DNA of 41,440 nucleotides, taken from contig JBFWQM010000015.1 of NCBI GenBank assembly GCA_050249455.1, positions 1 through 41,440 on the forward strand, in the 5' to 3' direction. This DNA is from JBFWQM01 sp050249455. GTDB taxonomy: Bacteria > Pseudomonadota > Alphaproteobacteria > MPNO01 > VGEU01. This document shows positions 22,814 through 30,428 of this stretch, one piece after another. The notes below the pieces were generated by a model. The model had not been told where the DNA came from and searched no databases. It worked only from the letters and a program-made list of their open reading frames with translations. The translations under genes and the position numbers were made by a program. Every line of letters starts with the position of its first letter. Positions within the stretch are counted from its first letter, which is position 1.

Positions 22814-24118
22814 TCAGGCCGCCCGATCGGCAGCCGGGTCCTCGGCGGGGTTGTCCTCGGCCGGCGCCGGCGGCGGTGCGGCCGGCGCCTCGAGCGGCGC
22901 CATGTTGAGCGGCCGGAACGCCTGGTCGCCGCCGGGCAGCGGGTCGCGGTTCTCGGCGGCGCGGCCCTCGTTCGGCGTCAACAGGCCGTTGTTGATCTGC
23001 TGCACCATCGCCGCGGTGCGCGACGCGAGGTCGCCCTTGAGCAGGTCGTCGAACAAATGCTCGGCGAACAGCGCCGGGTCGTCGATCAGGTGCAGCGCCA
23101 CCCGCTGCGCGCAGCGCCGCGCCCACGGCCGCATGGTGTGGATCACGAAGTCGAGCGACTGCTGCTCGATGTTGGAGAACGTCGCCTTGTCGAGGTCGCC
23201 GAGCATGTGCGGCGGCACCCGGAAGATGCGCGCGATCTCGGCGATCTGGAACTTGCGCAGCTCGAGGAACTGCGCGTCCTTGAGCGGCATGTCGAAGCGC
23301 TCGGCCTTCATGCCTTCGGCCAGGATCGCGGTGCGGTGCGCGTTCTCGAGGCCGACAAACTTGGCGTCGAAGTCGGCGACCAGGTTCTTCTGCGCCTCGA
23401 GCGACGGCGCGCCCGGGTGGTGCAGGATCACGCCGGGGTGGCCGCCGGTGCCGAAGAACGCGGCGCCGTATTCCTCGGCGGCGACGGCGAGGCCGAGCGC
23501 CTGGCGCGCCTGGCCGATGCGCGACAGCCCGACCACGCCGTCGAAGGTCAGGTCGGCGATGTGCAGGAACTGCGAGTCGTCGAGCACCACCTCCGGGCCG
23601 TTCGGCACGCTGACCGCGTAGAGCTTGCGCCCGCCGACCAGGCCGGCGCGCACCCGGCGCCACGGCACGAACCACAGCCCGACCGGCTCGCCGCGGCCGT
23701 TGCGCTCGATCTCGGCGCCGGCGTTGCCCCACAGCGCGACCTGCGCGACCATCGCTTCCCAGAACTCGAGCGCGGTCTGCAGCGGATTCGGGCGGTCGTG
23801 CAGCAGGCGATAGAGGCCGAGCTCGGTTGCGCGTTCCTTGCCGCGGTCGCGCCGCCGATACAGCACGAACGGCAGCGACGCCAGGGTCTCGGCCAGGATC
23901 CGCACAGCGCACTGCACCGCGACGATATTCATGGCCGACGTTTCGCTGATTAGCGCGCCGGCGCGCGTCTTCGCGCCGCCGCCGAGCAGCTCGTATGCGC
24001 GCGGGTCGCCGATCGAGATGGACGGGTTTTCGAGGCTGCGCTTGTGCAGCACCGGCTCGACCCGCGCCGGCAGCGGCGCCGGCGACGTGCGACCCGTCAG
24101 TCGGGCAAGCCAGCTCAT
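22814..24118 (-). CDS. HK97-type portal protein, 434 aa
   Basis: The start MSWLARLTGR at 24118 overlaps the TerL stop (ATGA). Portal signatures are present: AVQCAVRILAETLASLPFVL, then LYRLLHDRPNPLQTALEFWE, then QVALWGNAGAEIERNGRGEP, then RIFRVPPHMLGDLDKATFSN and IEQQSLDFVIHTM. The C-terminal 40 residues are Pro/Ala-rich. The protein forms the dodecameric DNA entry ring and the docking site for terminase. Confidence 0.93.
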   Translation of the reverse strand: MSWLARLTGRTSPAPLPARVEPVLHKRSLENPSISIGDPRAYELLGGGAKTRAGALISETSAMNIVAVQCAVRILAETLASLPFVLYRRRDRGKERATELGLYRLLHDRPNPLQTALEFWEAMVAQVALWGNAGAEIERNGRGEPVGLWFVPWRRVRAGLVGGRKLYAVSVPNGPEVVLDDSQFLHIADLTFDGVVGLSRIGQARQALGLAVAAEEYGAAFFGTGGHPGVILHHPGAPSLEAQKNLVADFDAKFVGLENAHRTAILAEGMKAERFDMPLKDAQFLELRKFQIAEIARIFRVPPHMLGDLDKATFSNIEQQSLDFVIHTMRPWARRCAQRVALHLIDDPALFAEHLFDDLLKGDLASRTAAMVQQINNGLLTPNEGRAAENRDPLPGGDQAFRPLNMAPLEAPAAPPPAPAEDNPAEDPAADRAA

Positions 24119-25800
24119 GCCACCAGGTCCTTGAGCCGCATGGTTTCGTAGATCGAGCGCACCGGGCCGGTGCCGGTGATGGCGCGCGACAGTGCGTTGA
24201 TCGTCGCGGCGACGCCGTCGATCGGGCCGAAGCTGCGCCGCTTCGCCGGCATGAAGTTCTCGTTCTCGTCGAACCGCAGGGTGACGTTGTTGACCATCCA
24301 CCGCAGCACCGGGTTGCCGCCGTGGCGCAGCCGGCCGGTCAGGATCAGCGCCTCGAATTCCTTCGACGCCTCGCCGAGCGACTTCACGCCTTGCCGGATC
24401 TCGACCAGGGTCAGGCCCTTGCCCGCCTCGCCGAGCTGCGTCGCGAGCTGCGTCGCGTTCCACGGGTCGTAATCGACCTCGCGCACCTTGAAGCGGTCGG
24501 CGTCGGCCAGCACGTCGGCCTGGATGTAGGCATAGTCGATGATGTTGCCCGGCGTGGCGACGACCAGGCCGTCGGCGACGTGGCGCTTGATGTCGAAGCG
24601 CCGCCGCTTCGACAGCTCGGCGATGTTATCCTCGGGCACGTAGAAGCGCGGCAGCAGATACCAGTCGGGGTCGCCCTCGAACGGCGGGAACACCAGCACC
24701 TTGGCCGTGATGTCGATGCGCTTCGACAAGTCGAGGCCGATCAGGCACGGCCGGCCGGCCAGCATGGCGGGGTCGAACGGCGCACCGCACTTGTCCCACA
24801 TCGCGAGGTCGATCCACCGCTTGGCCTGGTTGACCCACTCGTTGCAGAACTTGCGGCGGAATTCGTTCTGGTTGGCCGGCACCTGCTGCGCGCGCTGGCA
24901 CTGCGCGCGCAGGTAATCGCGCTTGACCGACACGTCGATGTTCGGGTTGGCCTTCTCCCACACCCGCTCGTCGCGCCAGTCGTCGCCCTCGTCGATCGCG
25001 GCGATGAAGGCGAACCATTCGTCATCCTCGACCACGCCCTCGAGCACCTCGACCGAATGGTTGTGGTGCTCCCAGGCGATGTGCTCGGGGTCGAACACGC
25101 CGGCGGTGGTGATCTCGAACTGCAGCGGCTGGCGGCGCGCGCCGTAGCTCGAGCCGAGCACGTCGATCACCTTGCGGTCCTTGTGCTCGTGCACCTCGTC
25201 GACGACCGCGCCGTGGATGTTGAGGCCGTCGAGGGTGCGGCTGTCGGACGCCAGCGGCGCGATCTTGGTGAAGCTGTCGGGCACGAAGATCGAGGCGGCG
25301 TGCACGTCCGACCGACGGATCAGGCTGGTGCGCACCACCATCGCGGCCATCAGGTTGAACACGATCTTGGCCTGGTCGCGCTTGGTCGCCGCGGTGTAGA
25401 CCTGCGCGCCCGGCTCGTTGTCGTCATAGGCGAGCTTGAGGCCGACCCCGGCGGCCTTGGTCGACTTGCCGTTCTTGCGGGCGACTTCCTCCCACGCGAA
25501 GCGGAACCGGCGGGTGCCGTCGGCGCGCTTCCATCCGAAGATCGAGCCGACGCAGAACTGCTGCCACGGCGACAGCACCAGGCGCTCGCCCTTGGCCGCC
25601 CACTCGCCCTCGAGGTGCGGCAGGTGGTGGAAGAACATGATCGCGCGCTCGGCCGCGGCGATGTCGAGGAACAGCCCGCGCAGCGGGCCGAGGTCGAGGT
25701 CGCGCAGATGCCGCTCGCACGCCAGCCGCTCGAGGCGCCCGACCTGGCGGCCGTTGCTGCCCTCGACGACCGCCGAGGCGTAGGCGGTCACGGGATCCAC
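24115..25800 (-). CDS. terL: Terminase large subunit, 561 aa
   Basis: The GTG at 25800 is taken as start because it follows the TerS stop by one base. The frame is open further upstream, but that part is a Ser/Thr-rich translation of terS. Visible motifs are the Terminase_1 ATPase with WEEVARKNGKST as deviant Walker A at about residues 103-114, GAVVDEVHEHKDRK as Walker B at about 198-210, and the C-terminal RNase-H-like nuclease with PCLIGLDLSKRIDITA at about 351-366. It cleaves and pumps DNA into the prohead through the portal. Confidence 0.95.
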   Translation of the reverse strand: MDPVTAYASAVVEGSNGRQVGRLERLACERHLRDLDLGPLRGLFLDIAAAERAIMFFHHLPHLEGEWAAKGERLVLSPWQQFCVGSIFGWKRADGTRRFRFAWEEVARKNGKSTKAAGVGLKLAYDDNEPGAQVYTAATKRDQAKIVFNLMAAMVVRTSLIRRSDVHAASIFVPDSFTKIAPLASDSRTLDGLNIHGAVVDEVHEHKDRKVIDVLGSSYGARRQPLQFEITTAGVFDPEHIAWEHHNHSVEVLEGVVEDDEWFAFIAAIDEGDDWRDERVWEKANPNIDVSVKRDYLRAQCQRAQQVPANQNEFRRKFCNEWVNQAKRWIDLAMWDKCGAPFDPAMLAGRPCLIGLDLSKRIDITAKVLVFPPFEGDPDWYLLPRFYVPEDNIAELSKRRRFDIKRHVADGLVVATPGNIIDYAYIQADVLADADRFKVREVDYDPWNATQLATQLGEAGKGLTLVEIRQGVKSLGEASKEFEALILTGRLRHGGNPVLRWMVNNVTLRFDENENFMPAKRRSFGPIDGVAATINALSRAITGTGPVRSIYETMRLKDLVA

Positions 25801-25801
25801 G

Positions 25802-26290
25802 TCAGGCGACCCGGTTCTGGTTGAGGAACTGGTCGAAGTCGTCGAAGAAATCACCCTGCGCGGTGCCCTTGAGCCGGACCCGCGCCGCCGGCGACAGGCC
25901 GAACTCGCTGCCGATCGAGCGGATGGTGCGCAGCGACTCGTTGAGGATCGCGACCTCGGGCTTGGTCCGGTGCACCAGGCCCTGGCGGCCGGTCGTCGAG
26001 TAGGTCAGATCTTTCAGCGGGTCGAGGGTCGACCACGCGCGATGCGCGATCGCCACCGCCATGCAGTAGCCGACGAGCTGCTGCACGTCGAACACCGAGG
26101 CGAACCCGAACTTGGCGAGCTCGGGCACGATGCGATCCCACTCGCGCTTCGCGACCCGGTTCTTGGCGATCACCGACGGGCACTTGATCGACGCCGCGAC
26201 CGGGCGCGGCTCATCGGCCAGGATCTCGCGCTTGCCCGGGTTGCCGTTGATGATTCGCAGTGCGGTCGGCGTCGGCTTGCGCCCGCGCAT
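25802..26290 (-). CDS. terS: Terminase small subunit, P27 family, 162 aa
   Basis: The N-terminus MRGRKPTPTALRIINGNPGK is the near-invariant start of P27-type small terminases. It is followed by the KREWDRIVPELAKFGFAS helix and FGLSPAARVRLKGT near the end. It recognises the packaging site and recruits the large subunit. The three 21-bp iterons 116-178 bp upstream are the natural candidate binding site. The stop is one base from the TerL GTG. Confidence 0.93.
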   Translation of the reverse strand: MRGRKPTPTALRIINGNPGKREILADEPRPVAASIKCPSVIAKNRVAKREWDRIVPELAKFGFASVFDVQQLVGYCMAVAIAHRAWSTLDPLKDLTYSTTGRQGLVHRTKPEVAILNESLRTIRSIGSEFGLSPAARVRLKGTAQGDFFDDFDQFLNQNRVA

Positions 26291-26405
26291 CGGTGGCTTT
26301 CCCTCTCAATTTCGCGGATATCCCGCGTGACCTTCGGCGACGGTCTCCCGGCGGGGGTTGGTGGGGATTCGACTCCCCCTCCCCCACCGCCGATGGTGCA
26401 CCGCA

Positions 26406-26468
26406 GCGCAACTTTGTTGCGCCGCGGGGTCATTTTATTGCGCCGCCGCGCAACTTTATTGCGCGCCC
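26406..26468. repeat. Three tandem 21-bp iterons upstream of terS (candidate cos/pac terminase-binding site)
   Basis: Units start at 26406, 26427 and 26448, exactly 21 bp apart. Unit 1 contains the perfect palindrome GCGCAAC-TTT-GTTGCGC and unit 3 has GCGCAAC-TTT-ATTGCGC. Unit 2 keeps the right half (TTTATTGCGCCGCC) with a changed left arm. 21 bp is two helical turns, so the sites face the same side. The A/T-rich centres stand out in GC-rich DNA. The stretch 26291-26481 has no gene. Confidence 0.75.
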
Positions 26469-26481
26469 GGCACGCGGACGG

Positions 26482-26829
26482 TCAGCGCGGCCGGCCGAAC
26501 CCGCCGTCCTCGCGCGCCGTCTTCGCCGAGTGGTGCGCCTTGCACAGCCCTTGCAGGTTGGCCGGGTCGTCGGTCCCGGCCGGCTTGGGCACGATGTGGT
26601 CGACCTCGGTCGCCGGCGCGGTGCAGCCCGGCCACCGGCACACGATGTCGCGCGCTAGGATCGTCTCGCGCAGCGCCCGCCACCGCCGGCCGTAGCCGCG
26701 CCGGTGCGCCGAGCCGCGCGCCTGGTCGAAGCGCTGCGCCGCCGCCGCCGCATGATCGGCGCAGAACCGGTCATGGGTGAGCGCCGCGCAGCCCGGATGG
26801 CGGCACGGCTTGGCGGGCGCGAACGGCAC
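26482..26829 (-). CDS. HNH endonuclease, 115 aa
   Basis: HNH signature residues are visible: CRWPGCTAPATEVDHIVPKP with the DH pair, then GTDDPANLQGLCKAHHSAKT with N and the final HH. Zinc-binding CxxxC pairs (CRHPGCAAL, DRFCADH) lie in the N-terminal half. I place the start at GTG 26829, just after a GGGGG ribosome-binding site, because the longer reading would translate a perfect hairpin. HNH proteins beside terminase genes are common in HK97-like phages and assist cos cleavage and packaging in several systems. Confidence 0.88.
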   Translation of the reverse strand: MPFAPAKPCRHPGCAALTHDRFCADHAAAAAQRFDQARGSAHRRGYGRRWRALRETILARDIVCRWPGCTAPATEVDHIVPKPAGTDDPANLQGLCKAHHSAKTAREDGGFGRPR

Positions 26830-26849
26830 GACAGACCCCCGAAACGGCG

Positions 26850-26876
26850 ACGGCCCGCGGGATCGCCGCGGGCCGT
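26850..26876 (-). terminator. Perfect 11-bp stem-loop between replication and packaging blocks
   Basis: ACGGCCCGCGG (26850-26860) pairs with CCGCGGGCCGT (26866-26876) around a 5-base loop. It lies between the end of the 215-residue replication-block gene and the HNH gene. A T-tract is missing, so it may act as an attenuator separating early from late leftward transcription. Confidence 0.65.
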
Positions 26877-26908
26877 CTCGGAACCTGATTGTGGTCGCCG
26901 GCATTGAG

Positions 26909-27556
26909 TCAACTTTTTTTCGTAAAGTCAACCCGCCGGAACGAATCACCCGCCGGCGCGGCCCACGGATCGGCGGGCGCCGCCGGCCCCGTCACGGTGT
27001 GCGCGGCGAGCTTGCCGTCCCACGCCTTGAGCACCATCGCGACCCGCGCCAGCCCGTGCCACCAGGCCGCGTACTGGTCTCGCGCAAAGCGCCGCAGGTG
27101 CCAGTCGGCGCCGCCGCCGAACGCCACCTCGCAGCCGATCGCGTTGCGGCTTTCGTCCCACAGCTTGACCAGCTTGCCGTTCGCCTTGGTCACCGGCCGG
27201 TAGCGCCCGCACTCGGCCTCGGCGCACCACCACGGCGCGCCGCCGCAGCGCGCGTGCTCGAGCACCAGCGCGCGCGCCCGCCGCCCGGCCTCGTCGGGCC
27301 ACCCGTTACGCCCTTGGCCGAACGCCTGCCCGACCGCCCGCTCGGCGAGCAGCGCGTCGGGGTGCACGGCGTGGCCGAGGTTGCGCGAGGTGTCGATGAT
27401 GGCGCCGAGCGCGCCGACCTCGGCCGCCCGCCGCGCGCTGTCGCCGACGCCGAGCCAGCCGCGCGGCAGGTCCCAGCCGGTGTCGGCGTTCTCGACCTGC
27501 TGCTTGTGGAACGCCCAGTAGAGGAACCGCTGCACGTCGATCGCCTCACGCCGCAT
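26909..27556 (-). CDS. Unknown replication-block protein, 215 aa
   Basis: The ATG at 27556 lies inside the last codons of the initiator gene, so the two are coupled. The protein opens MRREAIDVQRFLYWAFHKQQ and has TGWDLPRGWLGVGDSARRAA, a CGGAPWWCAEAECGRY patch with paired cysteines, and WHLRRFARDQYAAWWHGLAR. I do not recognise the family. The position immediately after the O-like gene is where lambda-like phages encode a helicase loader or accessory replication protein. The Cys patch could bind zinc. That role is only positional. Confidence 0.65.
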   Translation of the reverse strand: MRREAIDVQRFLYWAFHKQQVENADTGWDLPRGWLGVGDSARRAAEVGALGAIIDTSRNLGHAVHPDALLAERAVGQAFGQGRNGWPDEAGRRARALVLEHARCGGAPWWCAEAECGRYRPVTKANGKLVKLWDESRNAIGCEVAFGGGADWHLRRFARDQYAAWWHGLARVAMVLKAWDGKLAAHTVTGPAAPADPWAAPAGDSFRRVDFTKKS

Positions 27557-28391
27557 CGCTTGCCCCGTTCGGTTGGACCCACACGCGCAGGGTGACCTCG
27601 CCCGCATTGGCGATCGGTATGGCTGCCTTCCGGGCGACGGTATCGGCGATGAATTGGCTCGGCGCATAGCCGTGCAGCACCGTGCCGGCGAGCTTGTACG
27701 GCGTGCAGCGGTCCCACCACGCGCGCACCCACGCCTCGCCGAGCGCCTTGCCGAGCACCTTGCGGCATTCGGCCCAGCTCTCGCCCAGCCAAGGTTCCAG
27801 CACCGCCGTCGATGGTGGCGCCCCTGACGGTTCAACCGCCGCGCCGGGCGCGCCTCGCGCGCGCGCGCCCGCGCGAAGGTTCCCTTTTGAAGGTTCTAAA
27901 GGTTGGGGTGAAATAGCTGCTTCACCCTTTTCAACACTGGATTTCACCCTTTTTGCACTGGATTTCACCCTTTCGTCGTCGGAAAGGGTGAAGCCGGCTT
28001 CACCCTTTTCCGCTGCCGTTTCCCGTGAAACGGTGAAGCCGGCTTCACCCTTTTTCCGCCGCCCCTTGCGCGCCAGCGCGGCCTCCCACTTGACCCGCCA
28101 CGCCTCGCCCAGCGCCATCAGCCGCCCGACGTCGAGCCGGTACTCGCGCGTCCGCCCGGCCCCGCCGGTCGCCGCGCCGACGCACACCAGCACCCCGTCG
28201 GCCTCGAGCTTCCGCACGGTGAGCTGCGCGTTGCGTTCGCTGATCCGCGCCTTGAAGGCGACCAGCTCGATCGAGGGCCAGATGTCCGACCCGTCGTCCT
28301 TGCCGTGGTCGGCCATCGCCAGCAGCACGTTCAGCGGGGTGCCCTGGTAGGCCCCGCTCTCCCACACCGTCGAGCACAGTTTGATGCTCAC
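27546..28391 (-). CDS. O-like replication initiator with N-terminal winged helix, 281 aa
   Basis: The first 75 or so residues form a helix-turn-helix replication domain: GTPLNVLLAMADHGKDDGSD, then IWPSIELVAFKARISERNAQ and LTVRKLEADGVLVCVG, the phage winged-helix pattern in which a new primosome or initiator protein reads the sequence of its origin. The middle is a low-complexity linker made of repeated KGEAGFT and VKSS blocks, which are the translation of DNA iterons. The C-terminus RAWWDRCTPYKLAGTVLHGY could contact the host helicase or loader. The start is GTG at 28391 behind GGGGGCGAGG. The arrangement parallels lambda O with its internal ori. Confidence 0.75.
   Translation of the reverse strand: MSIKLCSTVWESGAYQGTPLNVLLAMADHGKDDGSDIWPSIELVAFKARISERNAQLTVRKLEADGVLVCVGAATGGAGRTREYRLDVGRLMALGEAWRVKWEAALARKGRRKKGEAGFTVSRETAAEKGEAGFTLSDDERVKSSAKRVKSSVEKGEAAISPQPLEPSKGNLRAGARARGAPGAAVEPSGAPPSTAVLEPWLGESWAECRKVLGKALGEAWVRAWWDRCTPYKLAGTVLHGYAPSQFIADTVARKAAIPIANAGEVTLRVWVQPNGASDAA
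27906..28053. other. Candidate origin of replication: TTCACCCTTT iterons inside the initiator gene
   Basis: TTCACCCTTT occurs at 27921-27930, 27943-27952, 27964-27973, 27999-28008 and 28044-28053, and inverted at 27983-27992. Shorter inverted half copies (GGGTGAA, GGTGAAG) lie at about 27906 and 28032. The first three are spaced 22 and 21 bp. The tract is markedly A/T-richer than its surroundings. It matches the layout of lambda ori inside gene O. Confidence 0.75.
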
Positions 28392-28448
28392 CCTCGCCCC
28401 CGAAGTCTTGCGAATACTTGCCGGCGCATCGCGACGACTTTTCTTGTG

Positions 28449-29111
28449 CTAGCCCTTGTCGAACAGCCCCGCCGCCGGCGCCCACGCCGGGGCCGCCTCG
28501 CCGTAGTCGCCCGGCCGCTCGAGCGCCTTGCGGCACGGCGGGATCTGCACCAGCCGCGACAGGAAAGGATCGCCGCCCTGCCGCCACACGAACCAGGCAT
28601 AGGCCGTCGCCGTGCTGCCCGCCGGGTCGAGCCGGCCCTTGAACATCGGCACCCGCTCGACGAACGGCGCGTAGACCGCCAGCGGGTGCGGTGCGAACAG
28701 CGCCCGGTGCCGCCTTTCGCTTTCCAAGAACGACCCGCGGCACAGCATCGCCACCCCGACCCGCGCCAGGCCGAGCCCGCGCAGCACGAACCGCTCGGCG
28801 AGCCGGAACGGCGGGTTGGTGATCACCCAATCGACCGGGTCGAACCCGCCCGACAGGAAGTCGGCGACGCGGTTGCCGCCGTAGTCGTAGCCGTCCGACG
28901 CGGCGACGGATGCGAAGAACTCGCCCAGCGGCCGCGCCATGTGCCCCTCGCCGCACGCCGGCTCGAGGCACGACTTGCCCGCCACCAGGTCGGGCCCGAT
29001 GACATGCGCGACCAGCGCGCGGGTCGCCCACGGCGGCGTCGGGAAGTAGTCGGCCGAGTCCGGCGGCTCGACCCGCCGCGCCATCACCGCGGTCGAGGTG
29101 TTCTGCCTCAC
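28449..29111 (-). CDS. DNA adenine methyltransferase-like protein, 220 aa
   Basis: The start GTG at 29111 overlaps the upstream TGA (GTGA). The protein has DYFPTPPWATRALVAHVI near residues 21-38, SCLEPACGEGHMARPL as SAM motif I at 48-63, and DWVITNPPFRLAERFVLR with NPPF at 99-102, the catalytic motif IV of N6-adenine or exocyclic-amino methyltransferases. The C-terminus TATAYAWFVWRQGG is the usual end of this phage family. It probably modifies phage DNA to escape host restriction. No partner nuclease is seen. Confidence 0.85.
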   Translation of the reverse strand: MRQNTSTAVMARRVEPPDSADYFPTPPWATRALVAHVIGPDLVAGKSCLEPACGEGHMARPLGEFFASVAASDGYDYGGNRVADFLSGGFDPVDWVITNPPFRLAERFVLRGLGLARVGVAMLCRGSFLESERRHRALFAPHPLAVYAPFVERVPMFKGRLDPAGSTATAYAWFVWRQGGDPFLSRLVQIPPCRKALERPGDYGEAAPAWAPAAGLFDKG

Positions 29112-29530
29112 AGCAGCCGCCCTTGCCCGCGCGCCGCGCGCCCCGGCGCCACGGCCCCCGCCTCGCCGACCCCGGCGGTCTGCCAGTCGGGGAACGGCCG
29201 CTCGGCGTCGCGCGGCCACCACCGCGCGCGCCAGCCCTGGAAACCGGGGACGCGCTCGTCGATCGTCACCGCGACCGCGCCGCCGCGCCGCACGATGGCC
29301 CAGCCGCGGCCCGCGGGCCGCACCTGCACCACCGGCGCGAAGCCGCGCAGCCGCCCCCACGCCACGACATAGAGCCGGTCGCCGTACCGGCACGGCGGCC
29401 CCGCGGACCCTGGGCCCCCGCCGACCGTGAACGCGAACCCCTGCCCGCTGGCCGCCTCGCCCGCGAGGTCGCCCTCGCGCAGCCAGTCCTGCCACAGCCC
29501 TTGCGGCACGGTGACGACAAGGTCGGTCAC
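29108..29530 (-). CDS. Unknown early protein, 140 aa
   Basis: Both ends show GTGA overlaps (start GTG 29530, stop overlapping the methyltransferase start), so it belongs to a tightly coupled run. The sequence reads VTDLVVTVPQGLWQDWLREG near the start and CRYGDRLYVVAWGRLRGFAP in the middle, with IDERVPGFQGWRARWWP towards the end. The beta-rich W/R pattern is reminiscent of small RNA- or nucleotide-binding barrels. It lies between an ASCH protein and a DNA methyltransferase, so nucleic-acid metabolism is likely, though unproven. Confidence 0.6.
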   Translation of the reverse strand: MTDLVVTVPQGLWQDWLREGDLAGEAASGQGFAFTVGGGPGSAGPPCRYGDRLYVVAWGRLRGFAPVVQVRPAGRGWAIVRRGGAVAVTIDERVPGFQGWRARWWPRDAERPFPDWQTAGVGEAGAVAPGRAARGQGRLL

Positions 29531-29994
29531 GCCACCCCCACCACCCGCGCCGGCGCCTTCCACGACCACAGCTGGCGCTGGCCGAGCGCCGGCGCCGGCG
29601 GGTCGACCGGCCGGACGTACGCGAACTCCCACGCGAACCGGCCGTCGAGCCAGTCGCCCGCGGCGCGCTCGGCGGCGCTGACCTGGTCGGCGATCGCGGT
29701 TGCGTCATGCACGGCGACCAGCCGCGCGGTGGCCAGAACCACCCCGCGCGGGAACCGCGCCGAGCTGCCCGGGCCCGTGAGCCCTTCGGCGCGCCCGCAC
29801 GCCGCCAGCGCCGCGGCGATCGGCGGCGCCTGGTGCAGCATGGCGCGCAGCAGCACCGGGTCGGTGCCGGCATGGATGGCGACCAGCTTGCCGAGCGCCC
29901 ACGCCGGCGGCCGCCAGGTGCGCACGTCGTAGCGCACCGCGCCGAGCGCGATCAGCGACGCCACCGGCTGCCGCACGGTCAGCGCCAGCATCAC
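29527..29994 (-). CDS. ASCH-domain protein, 155 aa
   Basis: The sequence fits ASCH: LALTVRQPVASLIALGAVRY, then WALGKLVAIHAGTDP, then PRGVVLATARLVAVHDAT, and WEFAYVRPVDPPAPALGQRQ followed by LWSW. The R-Q-P...A-L-G and W-x-x-P-x-x-x-x-G-x-x-x-A-I-H-A elements are family hallmarks. ASCH folds bind RNA and some act as N4-acetylcytidine amidohydrolases or ribonucleases. Whether this one is catalytic is not visible. The GTG at 29994 overlaps the gapR-like stop. An ATG three codons on gives an alternative start. Confidence 0.82.
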   Translation of the reverse strand: MMLALTVRQPVASLIALGAVRYDVRTWRPPAWALGKLVAIHAGTDPVLLRAMLHQAPPIAAALAACGRAEGLTGPGSSARFPRGVVLATARLVAVHDATAIADQVSAAERAAGDWLDGRFAWEFAYVRPVDPPAPALGQRQLWSWKAPARVVGVA

Positions 29995-30428
29995 GCCGAA
30001 GCGCCCGCGTCGTCGCCGGCGGCGGCCATCTTGCCGCGGCCGCGCCGCCGCCCCTTCACCAGCTTGACGGCCGCGGCGAGGGTTTCGAGCGGCACCTCGG
30101 GGCCGCCGTTGAGGCTGACCGTCGTCTCGACCCGTTCGTCCCCCGGCACGTCGCGCGCCACCGCGGCCTGGCCGAGCGGCGTGTCGGCCAGCATCCCGAG
30201 CGCGGCGAGATAGGTGTCGCGCAGCGCCTCGCGCTCCTGCCGTTCCTCGGCCTTCATGCGGCGCAGCCGGATCACCTCGCGCATCGTCTTCGGGTCGAAC
30301 CCGGCCGACTTGGCCTCGGCGTAGACGTCCTTGATGTCGGCGCCGAGGCCGCGCTTCTCGTCCTCCAGCCGCTCGATCCGCGCCACATAGCTGCGCAGCC
30401 GATCCTGCGCCGTCGGGTCAAACTGCAT
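29991..30428 (-). CDS. gapR: GapR-family (DUF2312) DNA-binding protein, 145 aa
   Basis: Residues about 8-75 match GapR closely: RLRSYVARIERLEDEKRGLG, then ADIKDVYAEAKSAGFDPKTM, then REVIRLRRMKAEERQEREAL and a YLAALGM end. GapR is a nucleoid protein of alphaproteobacteria that clamps overtwisted DNA and aids chromosome replication. The phage copy has a basic RRRGRGKMAAAG C-terminal tail beyond the core. GGGGGAAAGG precedes the ATG at 30428. Its presence supports an alphaproteobacterial host and may help phage replication or compete with host GapR. Confidence 0.9.
   Translation of the reverse strand: MQFDPTAQDRLRSYVARIERLEDEKRGLGADIKDVYAEAKSAGFDPKTMREVIRLRRMKAEERQEREALRDTYLAALGMLADTPLGQAAVARDVPGDERVETTVSLNGGPEVPLETLAAAVKLVKGRRRGRGKMAAAGDDAGASA

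Noticed and set aside
25801..25854. Upstream extension of the TerL frame
   Set aside because: The extra residues (Ser/Thr-rich) translate the end of terS in another frame. The GTG at 25800 directly after the TerS stop is the better start.
26830..26949. Longer HNH protein beginning at 26904 or 26949
   Set aside because: It would translate the perfect hairpin at 26850-26876 into a Arg/Pro/Ser run outside the family domain. GTG 26829 has a ribosome-binding site.
27906..28053. CRISPR-like repeat array
   Set aside because: The 10-bp units are too short, irregularly spaced and partly inverted, and lie in frame inside a gene. An iteron origin fits better.
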